NCBI RefSeq assembly: GCF_022965755.1
Contig: NZ_CP095187.1
Span: forward strand, 2,046,001 to 2,110,000
Length of the DNA: 64,000 bases
From: Pseudoxanthomonas sp. F37
GTDB taxonomy: Bacteria > Pseudomonadota > Gammaproteobacteria > Xanthomonadales > Xanthomonadaceae
Reading direction: 5' to 3'
Shown here: positions 41,837 to 51,383 of the stretch, one piece after another
Layout of the letters: each line of letters opens with the position of its first letter
How positions within the stretch are numbered: position 1 is the stretch's first letter
Notes under the pieces: generated by a model
The model's database searches: none
Told to the model about the DNA's origin: nothing
What the model saw: the letters and a program-made list of their open reading frames with translations, nothing else
Made by a program: the position numbers and the translations under genes

Positions 41837-43516
41837 ATGAGTCAGGAACGTCCGTGGTTCAAGAGTTACCCGCAAGGCGTGCCCCACGAAGTGGACCTGG
41901 AGCAGTACCGCTCCATCGTGTCCGTCTTCGATGAGGCGATCAGCAAGTACCGCGACCGCCCCGCGTTCCGCAACTTCGGCAAGACCCTGACCTACGGCGA
42001 GATTGACACGCTCAGCCGCCAGTTCGCGGCGTACCTGCTCGGCGAGCTGAAGCTCAAGAAGGGCGACCGTGTCGCCATCATGATGCCCAACTGCCTGCAG
42101 TACCCCATCGCCATCTTCGGCGTGCTGCGTGCGGGCCTGACGGTGGTCAACGTCAACCCCATGTACACGCCGCGCGAGCTGAAGCACCAGCTGGTGGATT
42201 CCGGCGCCAGCGTGCTGCTGGTGGTGGACAACTTCGGCAAGACCGCGCAGGAGGCACTCGCCGGCACCCAGGTCAGGCAGGTCGTCACCACGGCGCTGGG
42301 CGATCTGGTGGGTTTCCCCAAGGGAGCCATCGTCAACTTCGTACTGAAGTACGTGAAGAAGATGGTGCCCGACTACGACATCCCGGGCGCGGTGCGCTTC
42401 AAGGACACGCTGACGCTGGGCCAGTTGCATGCCCTGCCCGACGTCGACATCGATTCCGGCGACATCGCCTTCCTGCAGTACACCGGCGGCACTACCGGCG
42501 TGGCCAAGGGCGCGATGCTCACGCACCGCAACCTGGTGGCCAACATGCAGCAGGCCGGCGTGTGGGTCGGCACCGGCCTGGACTACGGCAACGAAGTGAT
42601 CATCACCGCCTTGCCGCTGTACCACATCTTCGCCCTGACGGCGAACTGCCTGGTCTTCATGAAACTGGGCGGCCTGAACCACCTGATCACCAATCCACGC
42701 GACATGCCCGGCTTCGTCAAGGAGCTGAAGGGCACGCGCTTCACCGCCATCACCGGCGTCAACACGCTGTTCAACGGGCTGCTCAACACGCCCGGCTTCG
42801 ATGAGGTGGATTTCTCCAACCTCAAGATGACCCTGGGCGGCGGCATGGCCGTGCAGCGTGCGGTGGCCGAGAAGTGGAAGAAGGTCACCGGGGTGACCCT
42901 CGTGGAGGCCTACGGCCTGACCGAGACCTCGCCCGCGGCCTGCATCAATCCGATGAACCTGCACGACTACAACGGCGCGATCGGCCTGCCAGTGCCGTCC
43001 ACCGATGCGTGCCTGAAGGACGACGACGGCAACATCGTGGCGCTCGGCGAAGTGGGCGAACTGTGCATCAAGGGCCCGCAGGTCATGAAGGGTTACTGGC
43101 AGCGTCCCGAGGAGACGGCCAAGGTCATGGACGCCGAAGGCTGGCTGCACACCGGCGACATGGCGAAGATGGACGAGAATGGGTTCTTCTACATCGTCGA
43201 CCGCAAGAAGGACATGATCCTGGTGTCCGGGTTCAACGTGTACCCGAACGAGGTGGAGGACGTGATCGCCGGCCTGGACGGCGTGCTGGAAGTGGCGGCG
43301 GTCGGCGTGCCGGACGAGAAGTCGGGCGAAGCGGTGAAGGTCTTCATCGTGAAGAAGGACCCCTCGCTCACCGTCGAGCAGATCAAGGCGTACTGCCGCG
43401 ACAACCTCACCGGCTACAAGCAGCCCCGCTACGTGGAATTCCGCACCGAACTGCCGAAGACCAACGTGGGCAAGATCCTGCGCAAGGAACTGCGCGAGCC
43501 CGCCAAGGCCGGCTGA
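41837..43516 (+). CDS. rpfB: RpfB, fatty acyl-CoA ligase of the DSF cluster
   Basis: The 559-residue AMP-forming ligase has the P-loop YTGGTTGVAKG (residues 215-225), the YGLTETSPA motif, GWLHTGDMAKMDENGFFYIVDR and a C-terminal lysine in LPKTNVGKILRKELR. RpfB of Xanthomonas is a FadD-type ligase that activates free fatty acids and takes part in DSF signal turnover. GGAGGGAG before the ATG at 41837 is a strong ribosome-binding site. It is followed by a terminator, so rpfF has its own promoter. It would be called fadD if it were outside the rpf context. Confidence 0.94.
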   Translation: MSQERPWFKSYPQGVPHEVDLEQYRSIVSVFDEAISKYRDRPAFRNFGKTLTYGEIDTLSRQFAAYLLGELKLKKGDRVAIMMPNCLQYPIAIFGVLRAGLTVVNVNPMYTPRELKHQLVDSGASVLLVVDNFGKTAQEALAGTQVRQVVTTALGDLVGFPKGAIVNFVLKYVKKMVPDYDIPGAVRFKDTLTLGQLHALPDVDIDSGDIAFLQYTGGTTGVAKGAMLTHRNLVANMQQAGVWVGTGLDYGNEVIITALPLYHIFALTANCLVFMKLGGLNHLITNPRDMPGFVKELKGTRFTAITGVNTLFNGLLNTPGFDEVDFSNLKMTLGGGMAVQRAVAEKWKKVTGVTLVEAYGLTETSPAACINPMNLHDYNGAIGLPVPSTDACLKDDDGNIVALGEVGELCIKGPQVMKGYWQRPEETAKVMDAEGWLHTGDMAKMDENGFFYIVDRKKDMILVSGFNVYPNEVEDVIAGLDGVLEVAAVGVPDEKSGEAVKVFIVKKDPSLTVEQIKAYCRDNLTGYKQPRYVEFRTELPKTNVGKILRKELREPAKAG

Positions 43517-43536
43517 CCCCTGTTCAGCCTCGCCAG

Positions 43537-43567
43537 AAAGGCCGGCCCTGTGCCGGCCTTTTTCTTT
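43537..43567 (+). terminator. rho-independent terminator after rpfB
   Basis: AAAGGCCGGC (43537-43546) pairs with GCCGGCCTTT (43552-43561) across a 5-base loop and is followed by TTCTTTT. It separates rpfB from rpfF. Confidence 0.88.
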
Positions 43568-43601
43568 TGGTTCAGGACTTTAGGGGCTGAATCTAGACGT
43601 C

Positions 43602-43730
43602 CGTCACAAATATCGAGACCGGTGCCTCCCCGGCGCGGGCATCTTGCTGCAAGCACGCCCGTGCACTGGATTTTAATTATTCGTTCAGGTGTAGGATCGG
43701 CGCGTGATGCCACGTGCGTCACATAAATCC
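43602..43730 (+). promoter_or_regulatory. rpfF upstream region with two copies of a CGTCACAWAWWTC motif
   Basis: CGTCACAAATATCG (43602-43615) and CGTCACATAAATCC (43717-43730) lie upstream of rpfF; a third copy occurs upstream of rpfG at 48367. An AT-rich stretch TTTTAATTAT (43671-43680) and an inverted repeat GCACG-CC-CGTGC (43653-43664) lie between them. TCACA is half of a CRP/Clp site, and Clp belongs to this regulatory network, but no full Clp palindrome is present. Confidence 0.4.
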
Positions 43731-43783
43731 GTCACCCGCTTTCCCCTGCCGCGCGGGCAAGAAACCCCTCCAAGGAGCTCTCC

Positions 43784-44650
43784 ATGAACAACGTCGAAAA
43801 ACTGCAGCGCACCCGTTCCTTCCCGACCATCCGCGTGGAGTCCGAACCCAGCGGTGATGCGCACTGGATGTACATGCACTCCGACGCCGCCCCGGGCGTG
43901 CGTCCATGCTTCCGCAGCCAGATGCTCGATGACGTGCTGAGCTTCATGAACTCGATCACCCTGCGCGAATCCCAGCGTCAGCCGGGCAAGCTGCGCCATC
44001 TGGTCGTGGCGTCCGATGCCAACGCCTTCAACCTCGGCGGCGACCTCGAACTGTTCTCGCAGCTGATCCGCGAGAACAACCGCGACCGCCTGCTCAGCTA
44101 TGCGCGACGCTGCATCGACGGGGTGCATCATCTCAACACCGGCCTCGGCGGCGACGTGCGCACCATTGCCCTGATCCAGGGCGACGCGCTGGGCGGCGGC
44201 CTGGAAATCGCGCTGTCCTGCCATACCATCGTGGCCGAAGAAGGCGTGGACATGGGCCTGCCGGAAGTGCTGTTCGGCCTGTTCCCGGGCATGGGCGCCT
44301 ACTCCTTCCTGTGCAAGCGCGTTTCGCCCCAGGTCGCCGAGCGGATCATCCTGGACGGCAACATCTACACCAGCGACGAGCTGTACAAGCTGGGCGTGGT
44401 GGATGTGCTGGTGCCGAAGGGCCAGGGTGCCGCCGCGGTGCAGTCGATCATCGACAAGCAGCGCCGTTCGCCCCACGCGCACCTGGCGCTGAATGCCTGC
44501 CGCAACCTGGCGCAGCCGGTCGGCTACGACGAACTGATGGGCATCACGGAAGTCTGGGTGGACACGGCCCTGACGCTGGGCGACAAGTCATTGAAGATGA
44601 TGGAGCGCATCGTTCGCGCCCAGGAAAAGCGATCCATCCGCGCTGCCTGA
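43784..44650 (+). CDS. rpfF: RpfF, DSF synthase (crotonase superfamily)
   Basis: The 288-residue protein is the bifunctional thioesterase/dehydratase that makes cis-2-unsaturated fatty-acid signals (DSF). The two catalytic glutamates of Xanthomonas RpfF fall at exactly the same numbers here: Glu141 (GDALGGGLEIALSCH) and Glu161 (MGLPEVLFGLFPGMGAYSFL). AAGGAG 7 bases before the ATG gives the start. It is convergent with rpfC, as in all rpf clusters, and has its own upstream region after the rpfB terminator. Confidence 0.97.
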   Translation: MNNVEKLQRTRSFPTIRVESEPSGDAHWMYMHSDAAPGVRPCFRSQMLDDVLSFMNSITLRESQRQPGKLRHLVVASDANAFNLGGDLELFSQLIRENNRDRLLSYARRCIDGVHHLNTGLGGDVRTIALIQGDALGGGLEIALSCHTIVAEEGVDMGLPEVLFGLFPGMGAYSFLCKRVSPQVAERIILDGNIYTSDELYKLGVVDVLVPKGQGAAAVQSIIDKQRRSPHAHLALNACRNLAQPVGYDELMGITEVWVDTALTLGDKSLKMMERIVRAQEKRSIRAA

Positions 44651-44760
44651 CCGGCACCCGCACGTCTGCCGCAAGTACAGGGGACCACAGGGGCATCAGG
44701 GGTTGGAGCGCGCGCATGCGCCTTCAAGGGCGAGTCCGGGACACCGTACTCGCCACGGGC

Positions 44761-44774
44761 CCGGCTTTTGCCGG
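44761..44774. terminator. possible hairpin between convergent rpfF and rpfC
   Basis: CCGGC-TTTT-GCCGG lies in the 185-bp gap between the two stop codons; an additional stem GGCGAGT/ACTCGCC is at 44729-44754. No T-tract follows, so termination here is uncertain. Confidence 0.3.
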
Positions 44775-44835
44775 TGGCAACGGACGCATCCGCCGCCTCG
44801 CGCGGTCGCCGCCCGCATGACGGAACCACGCACGG

Positions 44836-47028
44836 TCAGGACGAGGAGCCTTCGCCGCCCTTCTCCGCCGCACCGCGTACCCGCTGCCGCGCATCGAGCG
44901 CCGCGCGGCCATGGCTCAGGTGGGAGTTGAGCGCGGCCAGGCGGTGACGCCATTCGCGCGAGATCTGCCAGTCGGCCAGGGCCATCATCTCGCCGGCGGC
45001 CGCCGCCAGCTTCACCAGGCCCAGATTGCTGGCCACGCCTTTCAATGCATGCGCATGTTCGCGCAGGTGTTCGCCGTCGCCCCGCTCCATCGCATGGGCC
45101 ATGGCGCCGATGCAGCCATCGGCGTCGTTGAGGCACTGTTCGATGAATTCCCGCTCGAACGCCTCCCCCATGCCCAGTGCGGTGAGTTCGTCCAGCACGC
45201 TGACGTCGAGCACGCCGTCGGACACCTCCGGCCGCGCGGGCGTGGCCGAAACCGCCGTCGCGGCCACGCGCCCCGACGTGGCGACATCGGCCAGCGCATC
45301 CAGCAGCCGGGTCGCCACCACCGGCTTGGCGAGGAACGCGCGCGCGCCGGCCTGCTCGCACCGCTGGATCGCCTCGGGGGTGACGTCGGCGCTCAGGATC
45401 AGCACCGGCGTGCGGCTGCCGCTGCCGGCCTCCATCACGCGCAACTGCTTGAGCAGGTCCAGGCCGCTCAACCCGGGCATGTGCAGGTCGCAGATGACCG
45501 CGTCGTAGGACGAGGATTCCAGCGCATCCAGCACTTCCTCGCCACCGTTCACGCAGGTGATGCGGTGCCCCGCCTTCTGCAACAGGCGCTGCACGACCAT
45601 GCGGTTGGCCTCGTGGTCGTCTGCCACCAGGATCTGCATGCTGCGCACCCGCGCGCGGTGGCGCAGGAACGGGTCCGAGAAGGCGATGATGTTCTCGGCG
45701 CTGCCCGTCTCCGGCGCTTCCTGCAGCCATTCGGCGTGGCCCTGCACGGCGGGCACGATGACGCGCTCGGGCACCACGTCGAAAGGCAGTTCCACCCAGA
45801 AGCAGCTGCCGCGATGCTCGTTGCTCTCGAATCCGATGGTGCCGCCCATCGCTTCGGTGAGACCTTTGGCGATGGTCGTCCCCAGCCCGGTGCCGCCATA
45901 GCGGCGCGACAAGCTGCCGTCGGCCTGCTCGAACGCCTCGAACAGGCGCTCGCGCAACGCTACGGGGATGCCGATCCCGGTGTCGGTGACCGTGAAGCGC
46001 AGGCGCAGATGCTGGCCGTCCACCAGGGTGGGCGCCACGGTCAGGTGCACCTCGCCCTCGTCGGTGAACTTGACCGCATTGCCTGCCAGGTTCAGCAGGA
46101 CCTGGCGCAGGTGGCCGGCGTCGCCGCGCAGTTTGGCCGGAATGGCGTCATCCACCCGCCCTTCGTAGCGCACCTGCTTGCCGCGCGCCTGCGGCATCAG
46201 GATCAGGCCGATGCTCTCCACCAGTTCGCGCGGGGAGAACTCGACGACGTTCAGCTTGACCTTGCCCGCCTCGATCGCGGAAATGTCCAGCACGTCCTCC
46301 ACCAGTCCCAGCAAGGTGCGCGTGGACGCCTGGATGGTGGACAGGCATTCGCGCTGCTCGGTGTCCAGGCGGGTGGTGGCCAGCAGTTCCGACATGCCGG
46401 CCAGGCCGTTCAGGGGCGTGCGGAACTCGTGGCTCATGTTGGCCAGGAAACGGCTCTTGGCCTCGTTGGCGCGGCGCGCCTCGTCGGTGGCGCGGGTCAG
46501 GTCGCGCAGCAGGCCCGACAGGTACATGGGCACGGCGATCAGGCCCAGCACCAGGCCGACGCCCAGGGTGGCGTTGGCGCGCCAGTAGTCGTTCATCCAC
46601 ACCACGGCGGCGAATGCCGTGCTGGCCATGGTGACCGCGACCACCAGATAGCGGTTGCCATAGCGCAGACCGTTGCCCACGGTGATCCACATCAGCACCA
46701 CATAGGCCCACGACAGCGGCTCGCCCATGCCGTTCATCGCCGCGGCCAGCAGGCCATAGTCGGCGATCATGCCCAGCCCGCGGCGCACGTGCGACTTGCC
46801 CGGCTGCAGCAGCAGCCAGGTGATGATGCCCAGGCCGTTGACCAGGCCCGAGACGATGATGGTCAGGACGATGGAATATTCGTCGGCCGGCAGCGCCGCG
46901 CGCGAGGACGGCAGCAGGGCGTAGACCAGGATGATGGAAATCAGCGCGACGCGGATCAGCGCCTGGCCGTGTTCGCTGTCGCCGCGATGCTGAAGGCGGG
47001 ATTTGACCCAGGTGAGGACGTTGGACAT
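44836..47028 (-). CDS. rpfC: RpfC, hybrid sensor kinase for DSF
   Basis: The 730-residue protein has five hydrophobic segments (about 25-170), a histidine kinase with phosphorylated His200 (FLANMSHEFRTPLNG), an ATPase domain with NAVKF, DTGIGIP and GGTGLGTTIAKGL, a receiver with Asp514 (YDAVICDLHMPG) and a C-terminal HPt with His660 (EHAHALKGVASNLG). These sites sit two to three positions from those of X. campestris RpfC. The short periplasmic N-terminus senses DSF, and RpfC also restrains RpfF. It is three bases downstream of rpfG in one operon; no rpfH lies between. Confidence 0.97.
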   Translation of the reverse strand: MSNVLTWVKSRLQHRGDSEHGQALIRVALISIILVYALLPSSRAALPADEYSIVLTIIVSGLVNGLGIITWLLLQPGKSHVRRGLGMIADYGLLAAAMNGMGEPLSWAYVVLMWITVGNGLRYGNRYLVVAVTMASTAFAAVVWMNDYWRANATLGVGLVLGLIAVPMYLSGLLRDLTRATDEARRANEAKSRFLANMSHEFRTPLNGLAGMSELLATTRLDTEQRECLSTIQASTRTLLGLVEDVLDISAIEAGKVKLNVVEFSPRELVESIGLILMPQARGKQVRYEGRVDDAIPAKLRGDAGHLRQVLLNLAGNAVKFTDEGEVHLTVAPTLVDGQHLRLRFTVTDTGIGIPVALRERLFEAFEQADGSLSRRYGGTGLGTTIAKGLTEAMGGTIGFESNEHRGSCFWVELPFDVVPERVIVPAVQGHAEWLQEAPETGSAENIIAFSDPFLRHRARVRSMQILVADDHEANRMVVQRLLQKAGHRITCVNGGEEVLDALESSSYDAVICDLHMPGLSGLDLLKQLRVMEAGSGSRTPVLILSADVTPEAIQRCEQAGARAFLAKPVVATRLLDALADVATSGRVAATAVSATPARPEVSDGVLDVSVLDELTALGMGEAFEREFIEQCLNDADGCIGAMAHAMERGDGEHLREHAHALKGVASNLGLVKLAAAAGEMMALADWQISREWRHRLAALNSHLSHGRAALDARQRVRGAAEKGGEGSSS

Positions 47029-47031
47029 GGC

Positions 47032-48171
47032 TCACTCCATCCCTGGACGGCTCTGCACCGTCGAGTAGCGTTCGCAGATGTCGTCCAGCCGCGCCCGCCC
47101 ACGGATCAGCGCGTCGACACATGCGGGGTCGAACAGGCGGCCGCGCTGGGCATACAGATAGGCCAGCGCCGCGTCCTTGTCCCACGCCTTCTTGTACGGA
47201 CGGGGCGAAATGAGGGCGTCGAACACGTCCGCCACCGCCACGATCCTGGCTTCCAACGGGATTTCCTCGCCCACCAGGCCATCGGGATAGCCGCTGCCGT
47301 CGTAGCGCTCGTGGTGCCGCAGCGCGATCACGGCGCCCGCCTGGATGAAACGGTTCTGGCTGCCGGACAGCAGCTGGTGCCCGATCTTCGGGTGGCGGCG
47401 CATGACATCGGTCTCGTCCGCGGTCAGCGGGCCGGCCTTCATCAGCACCGAATCGGGAATGGCGATCTTGCCCATGTCGTGCAGCGGCGCGGCCATCTCG
47501 ATGGTCCGCACTTCGTCCTCGGGCAGGCCCAGCTGCTCGGCGATCAACCCCGCCACGTGGGCCATGCGCTCCAGGTAGGCGCTGGTGCCGCTGTCACGGT
47601 ATTCGATGGCGCGGGCCAGGCGCGACAGGGTTTCGCGCTCGCGCTCCTCCACCTCGTGCATGCTGGACAGCAGGCGCTGCTCCAGCGACAGGGCGCGCTG
47701 CTTGACGTTCTCGGACTGCTGGCGCAGCTGGAGCAGATTGCGGCAGCGGGCACGCAGCTCGCGGGGACGCACCGGCTTGACCAGGAAATCGATGACGCCC
47801 GCCTCGAGCGCGGCCTGGCGGACAGGCTCGTCGCCGACCACGGTGATCAGGATGATGGCGATGTCGCGGTGCATGGGCAGCCGGCGGAAGCGGCGCGCGA
47901 ACTCCAGCCCGTCCATGCCCGGCATGCGGTAGTCCAGCAGCAGCAGATCGGTGCGGTTCTTCTCGCACCACTCCAGAGCGGCCTGCGGATCGCCGAAATC
48001 GTGAACGGCCAGCTCGGACGCGATGTCCTCGATGACATGGCGCAGCATGGTACGCGCGGACGTCTGATCGTCGACGATGACGATGTTCAATGCGTGCCCC
48101 ACCCCTTGTGGCCACATGACGTGGCTGTCGGGCAAGGATACTCCGGCGGTGGCGACGCTCGCATCCAGCAT
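47032..48171 (-). CDS. rpfG: RpfG, response regulator with HD-GYP c-di-GMP phosphodiesterase domain
   Basis: The 379-residue protein has a receiver domain with phosphoacceptor Asp80 (DLLLLDYRMPGMDG) and an HD-GYP domain with His231-Asp232 (APLHDMGKIAIPD) and GYP at 294-296 (HHERYDGSGYPDGL). It degrades c-di-GMP on phosphorelay from RpfC. The ATG at 48171 puts the phosphoacceptor at residue 80, as in Xanthomonas RpfG; the frame is open to 48402, but that extension has no homologous look. It heads the rpfG-rpfC operon. Confidence 0.96.
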   Translation of the reverse strand: MLDASVATAGVSLPDSHVMWPQGVGHALNIVIVDDQTSARTMLRHVIEDIASELAVHDFGDPQAALEWCEKNRTDLLLLDYRMPGMDGLEFARRFRRLPMHRDIAIILITVVGDEPVRQAALEAGVIDFLVKPVRPRELRARCRNLLQLRQQSENVKQRALSLEQRLLSSMHEVEERERETLSRLARAIEYRDSGTSAYLERMAHVAGLIAEQLGLPEDEVRTIEMAAPLHDMGKIAIPDSVLMKAGPLTADETDVMRRHPKIGHQLLSGSQNRFIQAGAVIALRHHERYDGSGYPDGLVGEEIPLEARIVAVADVFDALISPRPYKKAWDKDAALAYLYAQRGRLFDPACVDALIRGRARLDDICERYSTVQSRPGME

Positions 48172-48518
48172 GGTGGCAGTCCTGTTCGGCGGCACGGCCC
48201 CGGGCAGGGGCCGACATCCACGAAGGGAACCGATGCTGATCGCGGGGCCCCCTCCCCTGATCTCTATCGGCGCGGGCGGCGAAGAATTGACCGACCTGCG
48301 TGGAATTCCACGCAGGAAGCGTGCCAGCCGCCTCCAGGGTGTTTCAGGGCTTTGCACTTCGATATTCGTCACATATTTCGGCATGTCCGGTGCCGTGTCC
48401 ACCCCGGAGACGCTGCCGGGGGGCAGGGTCCCGGCCAGTGTGGTCCCTCCGCGTCATGCCGTCATGTGCCCATTCTGCCCCGTAGCGTCACTCTTTTGAC
48501 GCTCGCGGTAGCCTGGGG
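48172..48518. promoter_or_regulatory. rpfG upstream region containing a 22-bp perfect palindrome
   Basis: This 347-base gap lies between the lysS stop and the rpfG start and has no gene. It contains a perfect 22-bp palindrome at 48295-48316 (CCTGCGTGGAA and its reverse complement), a CGTCACATATTTCG motif at 48367-48380, and, close to the lysS stop, an imperfect terminator-like hairpin AGCGTCA-CTCTTT-TGACGCT (48484-48503). The palindrome lies 124 bases upstream of the chosen rpfG start. Confidence 0.6.
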
Positions 48519-50039
<1,521 letters not shown>

Positions 50040-50069
50040 GGCGGTCGCGGGAACTCGAGGAATGGGGAA

Positions 50070-50145
50070 TGTAGGAGCGGCCCATGGCCGCGATGCTTTG
50101 ACGCGTCAGCCTGGAGGAGCATCGCGGCCATGGGCCGCTCCTACA
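50070..50145. repeat. inverted pair of REP units between prfB and lysS
   Basis: Two 27-base arms (50070-50096 and 50119-50145) are perfect reverse complements and start TGTAGGAGCGGCCCATGG. They enclose a 22-base spacer containing a GACGCGTC palindrome. Each arm can also fold on itself by GCGGCC/GGCCGC. The same unit occurs singly at 21375-21401. Confidence 0.85.
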
Positions 50146-50163
50146 GGCTCACGCGTCGCCCGG

Positions 50164-51289
50164 TCAGGCGTCGATGCGTTTGGCGCCGGCTTCCAGGCCG
50201 GATTTCAGGCTGGCCTCGACGAACTCGTCCAGGTCGCCGTCCAGCACCTTCTGGGTGTCCGAGCGCTCCACGCCCGTGCGCAGGTCCTTGATGCGGCTCT
50301 GGTCCAGCACGTAGTTGCGGATCTGGCTGCCCCAGCCGATGTCGGACTTGGTGGCTTCCACCGCGTCGCGCTCGGCGTTGCGCTTCTGGATCTCCAGCTC
50401 GTACAGCTTGGCGGCCAGCATCTTCATGGCGTTGTCGCGGTTCTGGTGCTGGCTGCGGCCGGTCTGGCAGGCGACGACAATGCCGGTGGGCACGTGGGTG
50501 ATGCGCACCGCCGACTCGGTCTTGTTGACGTGCTGGCCGCCGGCGCCGGACGAGCGGTACACGTCGGTCTTCAGGTCGGCCGGGTTGATCTCGATGTCGA
50601 TGTTGTCGTCGACTTCAGGCGAGACGAACACCGAGGTGAAGCTGGTATGGCGGCGGTTGTCCGAATCGAACGGCGACTTGCGCACCAGGCGGTGCACGCC
50701 GGTCTCGGTCTTCAGCCAGCCGTAGGCGAAGTCGCCCTCCACGCGCAGCGTGGCGGACTTGATGCCGGCCACGTCGCCGCCGCTGGCTTCCATCAGCTCG
50801 GTCTTCCAGCCGCGCGATTCGCACCAGCGCAGGTACATGCGCAACAGGATTTCCGCCCAGTCCTGCGCCTCGGTGCCACCGGCGCCGGCCTGGATGTCGA
50901 CGAACGCGTTGGCGCTGTCCATCTTGCCGGAGAACATGCGCTGGAACTCCAGCTTGTCCACGTGCGCGGCATAGCGTTCGACATCGGCCACCACGGCCTG
51001 CGCGGTGTCCTCGTCGTTCTCCATTTCCGCCAGTTCCAGCAGTTCGCCAGCGCCGCCCAGGCCTTGCTCGATGTCGCTGATGCCGTTGACCGTCTTGTCC
51101 AGCAGGGAGCGTTCACGGCCCAGCTGCTGCGCGTATTCGGCGTTGTTCCAGATGTCCGGGCTTTCCAGCTCGCGGTTCACTTCTTCCAGGCGTTCGCGCT
51201 TGGCATCGTAGTCAAAGATACCCCCGGAGCGAGGCCAGCCTGTCCTGCAGGTCGGCGATGCGCTGGCGGATGGGATTGAGCTCGATCAT
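50164..51289 (-). CDS. prfB: peptide chain release factor 2, expressed by programmed +1 frameshift
   Basis: Translation starts at the ATG at 51289 ([20 protein letters not shown]), reaches an in-frame TGA at 51212-51214 after 25 codons, shifts +1 at CTT-T, and continues ([16 protein letters not shown]) to the stop at 50164, giving 374 residues. The RF2 motifs [15 protein letters not shown], the GGQ loop [20 protein letters not shown] and [10 protein letters not shown] are present. RF2 reads TGA and TAA, so the frameshift is autoregulation: low RF2 favours the shift. It lies upstream of lysS. Confidence 0.96.
51211..51227 (-). promoter_or_regulatory. prfB programmed +1 frameshift signal
   Basis: On the minus strand the sequence reads CCGGGGGTATCTTTGAC: a Shine-Dalgarno-like GGGGG stretch three bases before CTT-TGA-C, the same arrangement as the E. 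coli RF2 site. The TGA is the sensor for RF2 level. Confidence 0.95.
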
Positions 51290-51383
51290 GGGGCTGTGAC
51301 GGGGGAAAGGAATCGGCCGGCAAGGATACCAGAGGCGTGCCGGTGCCCGTCCTGCCCCGGTATGGAACGGAAGTTGCATCGAC

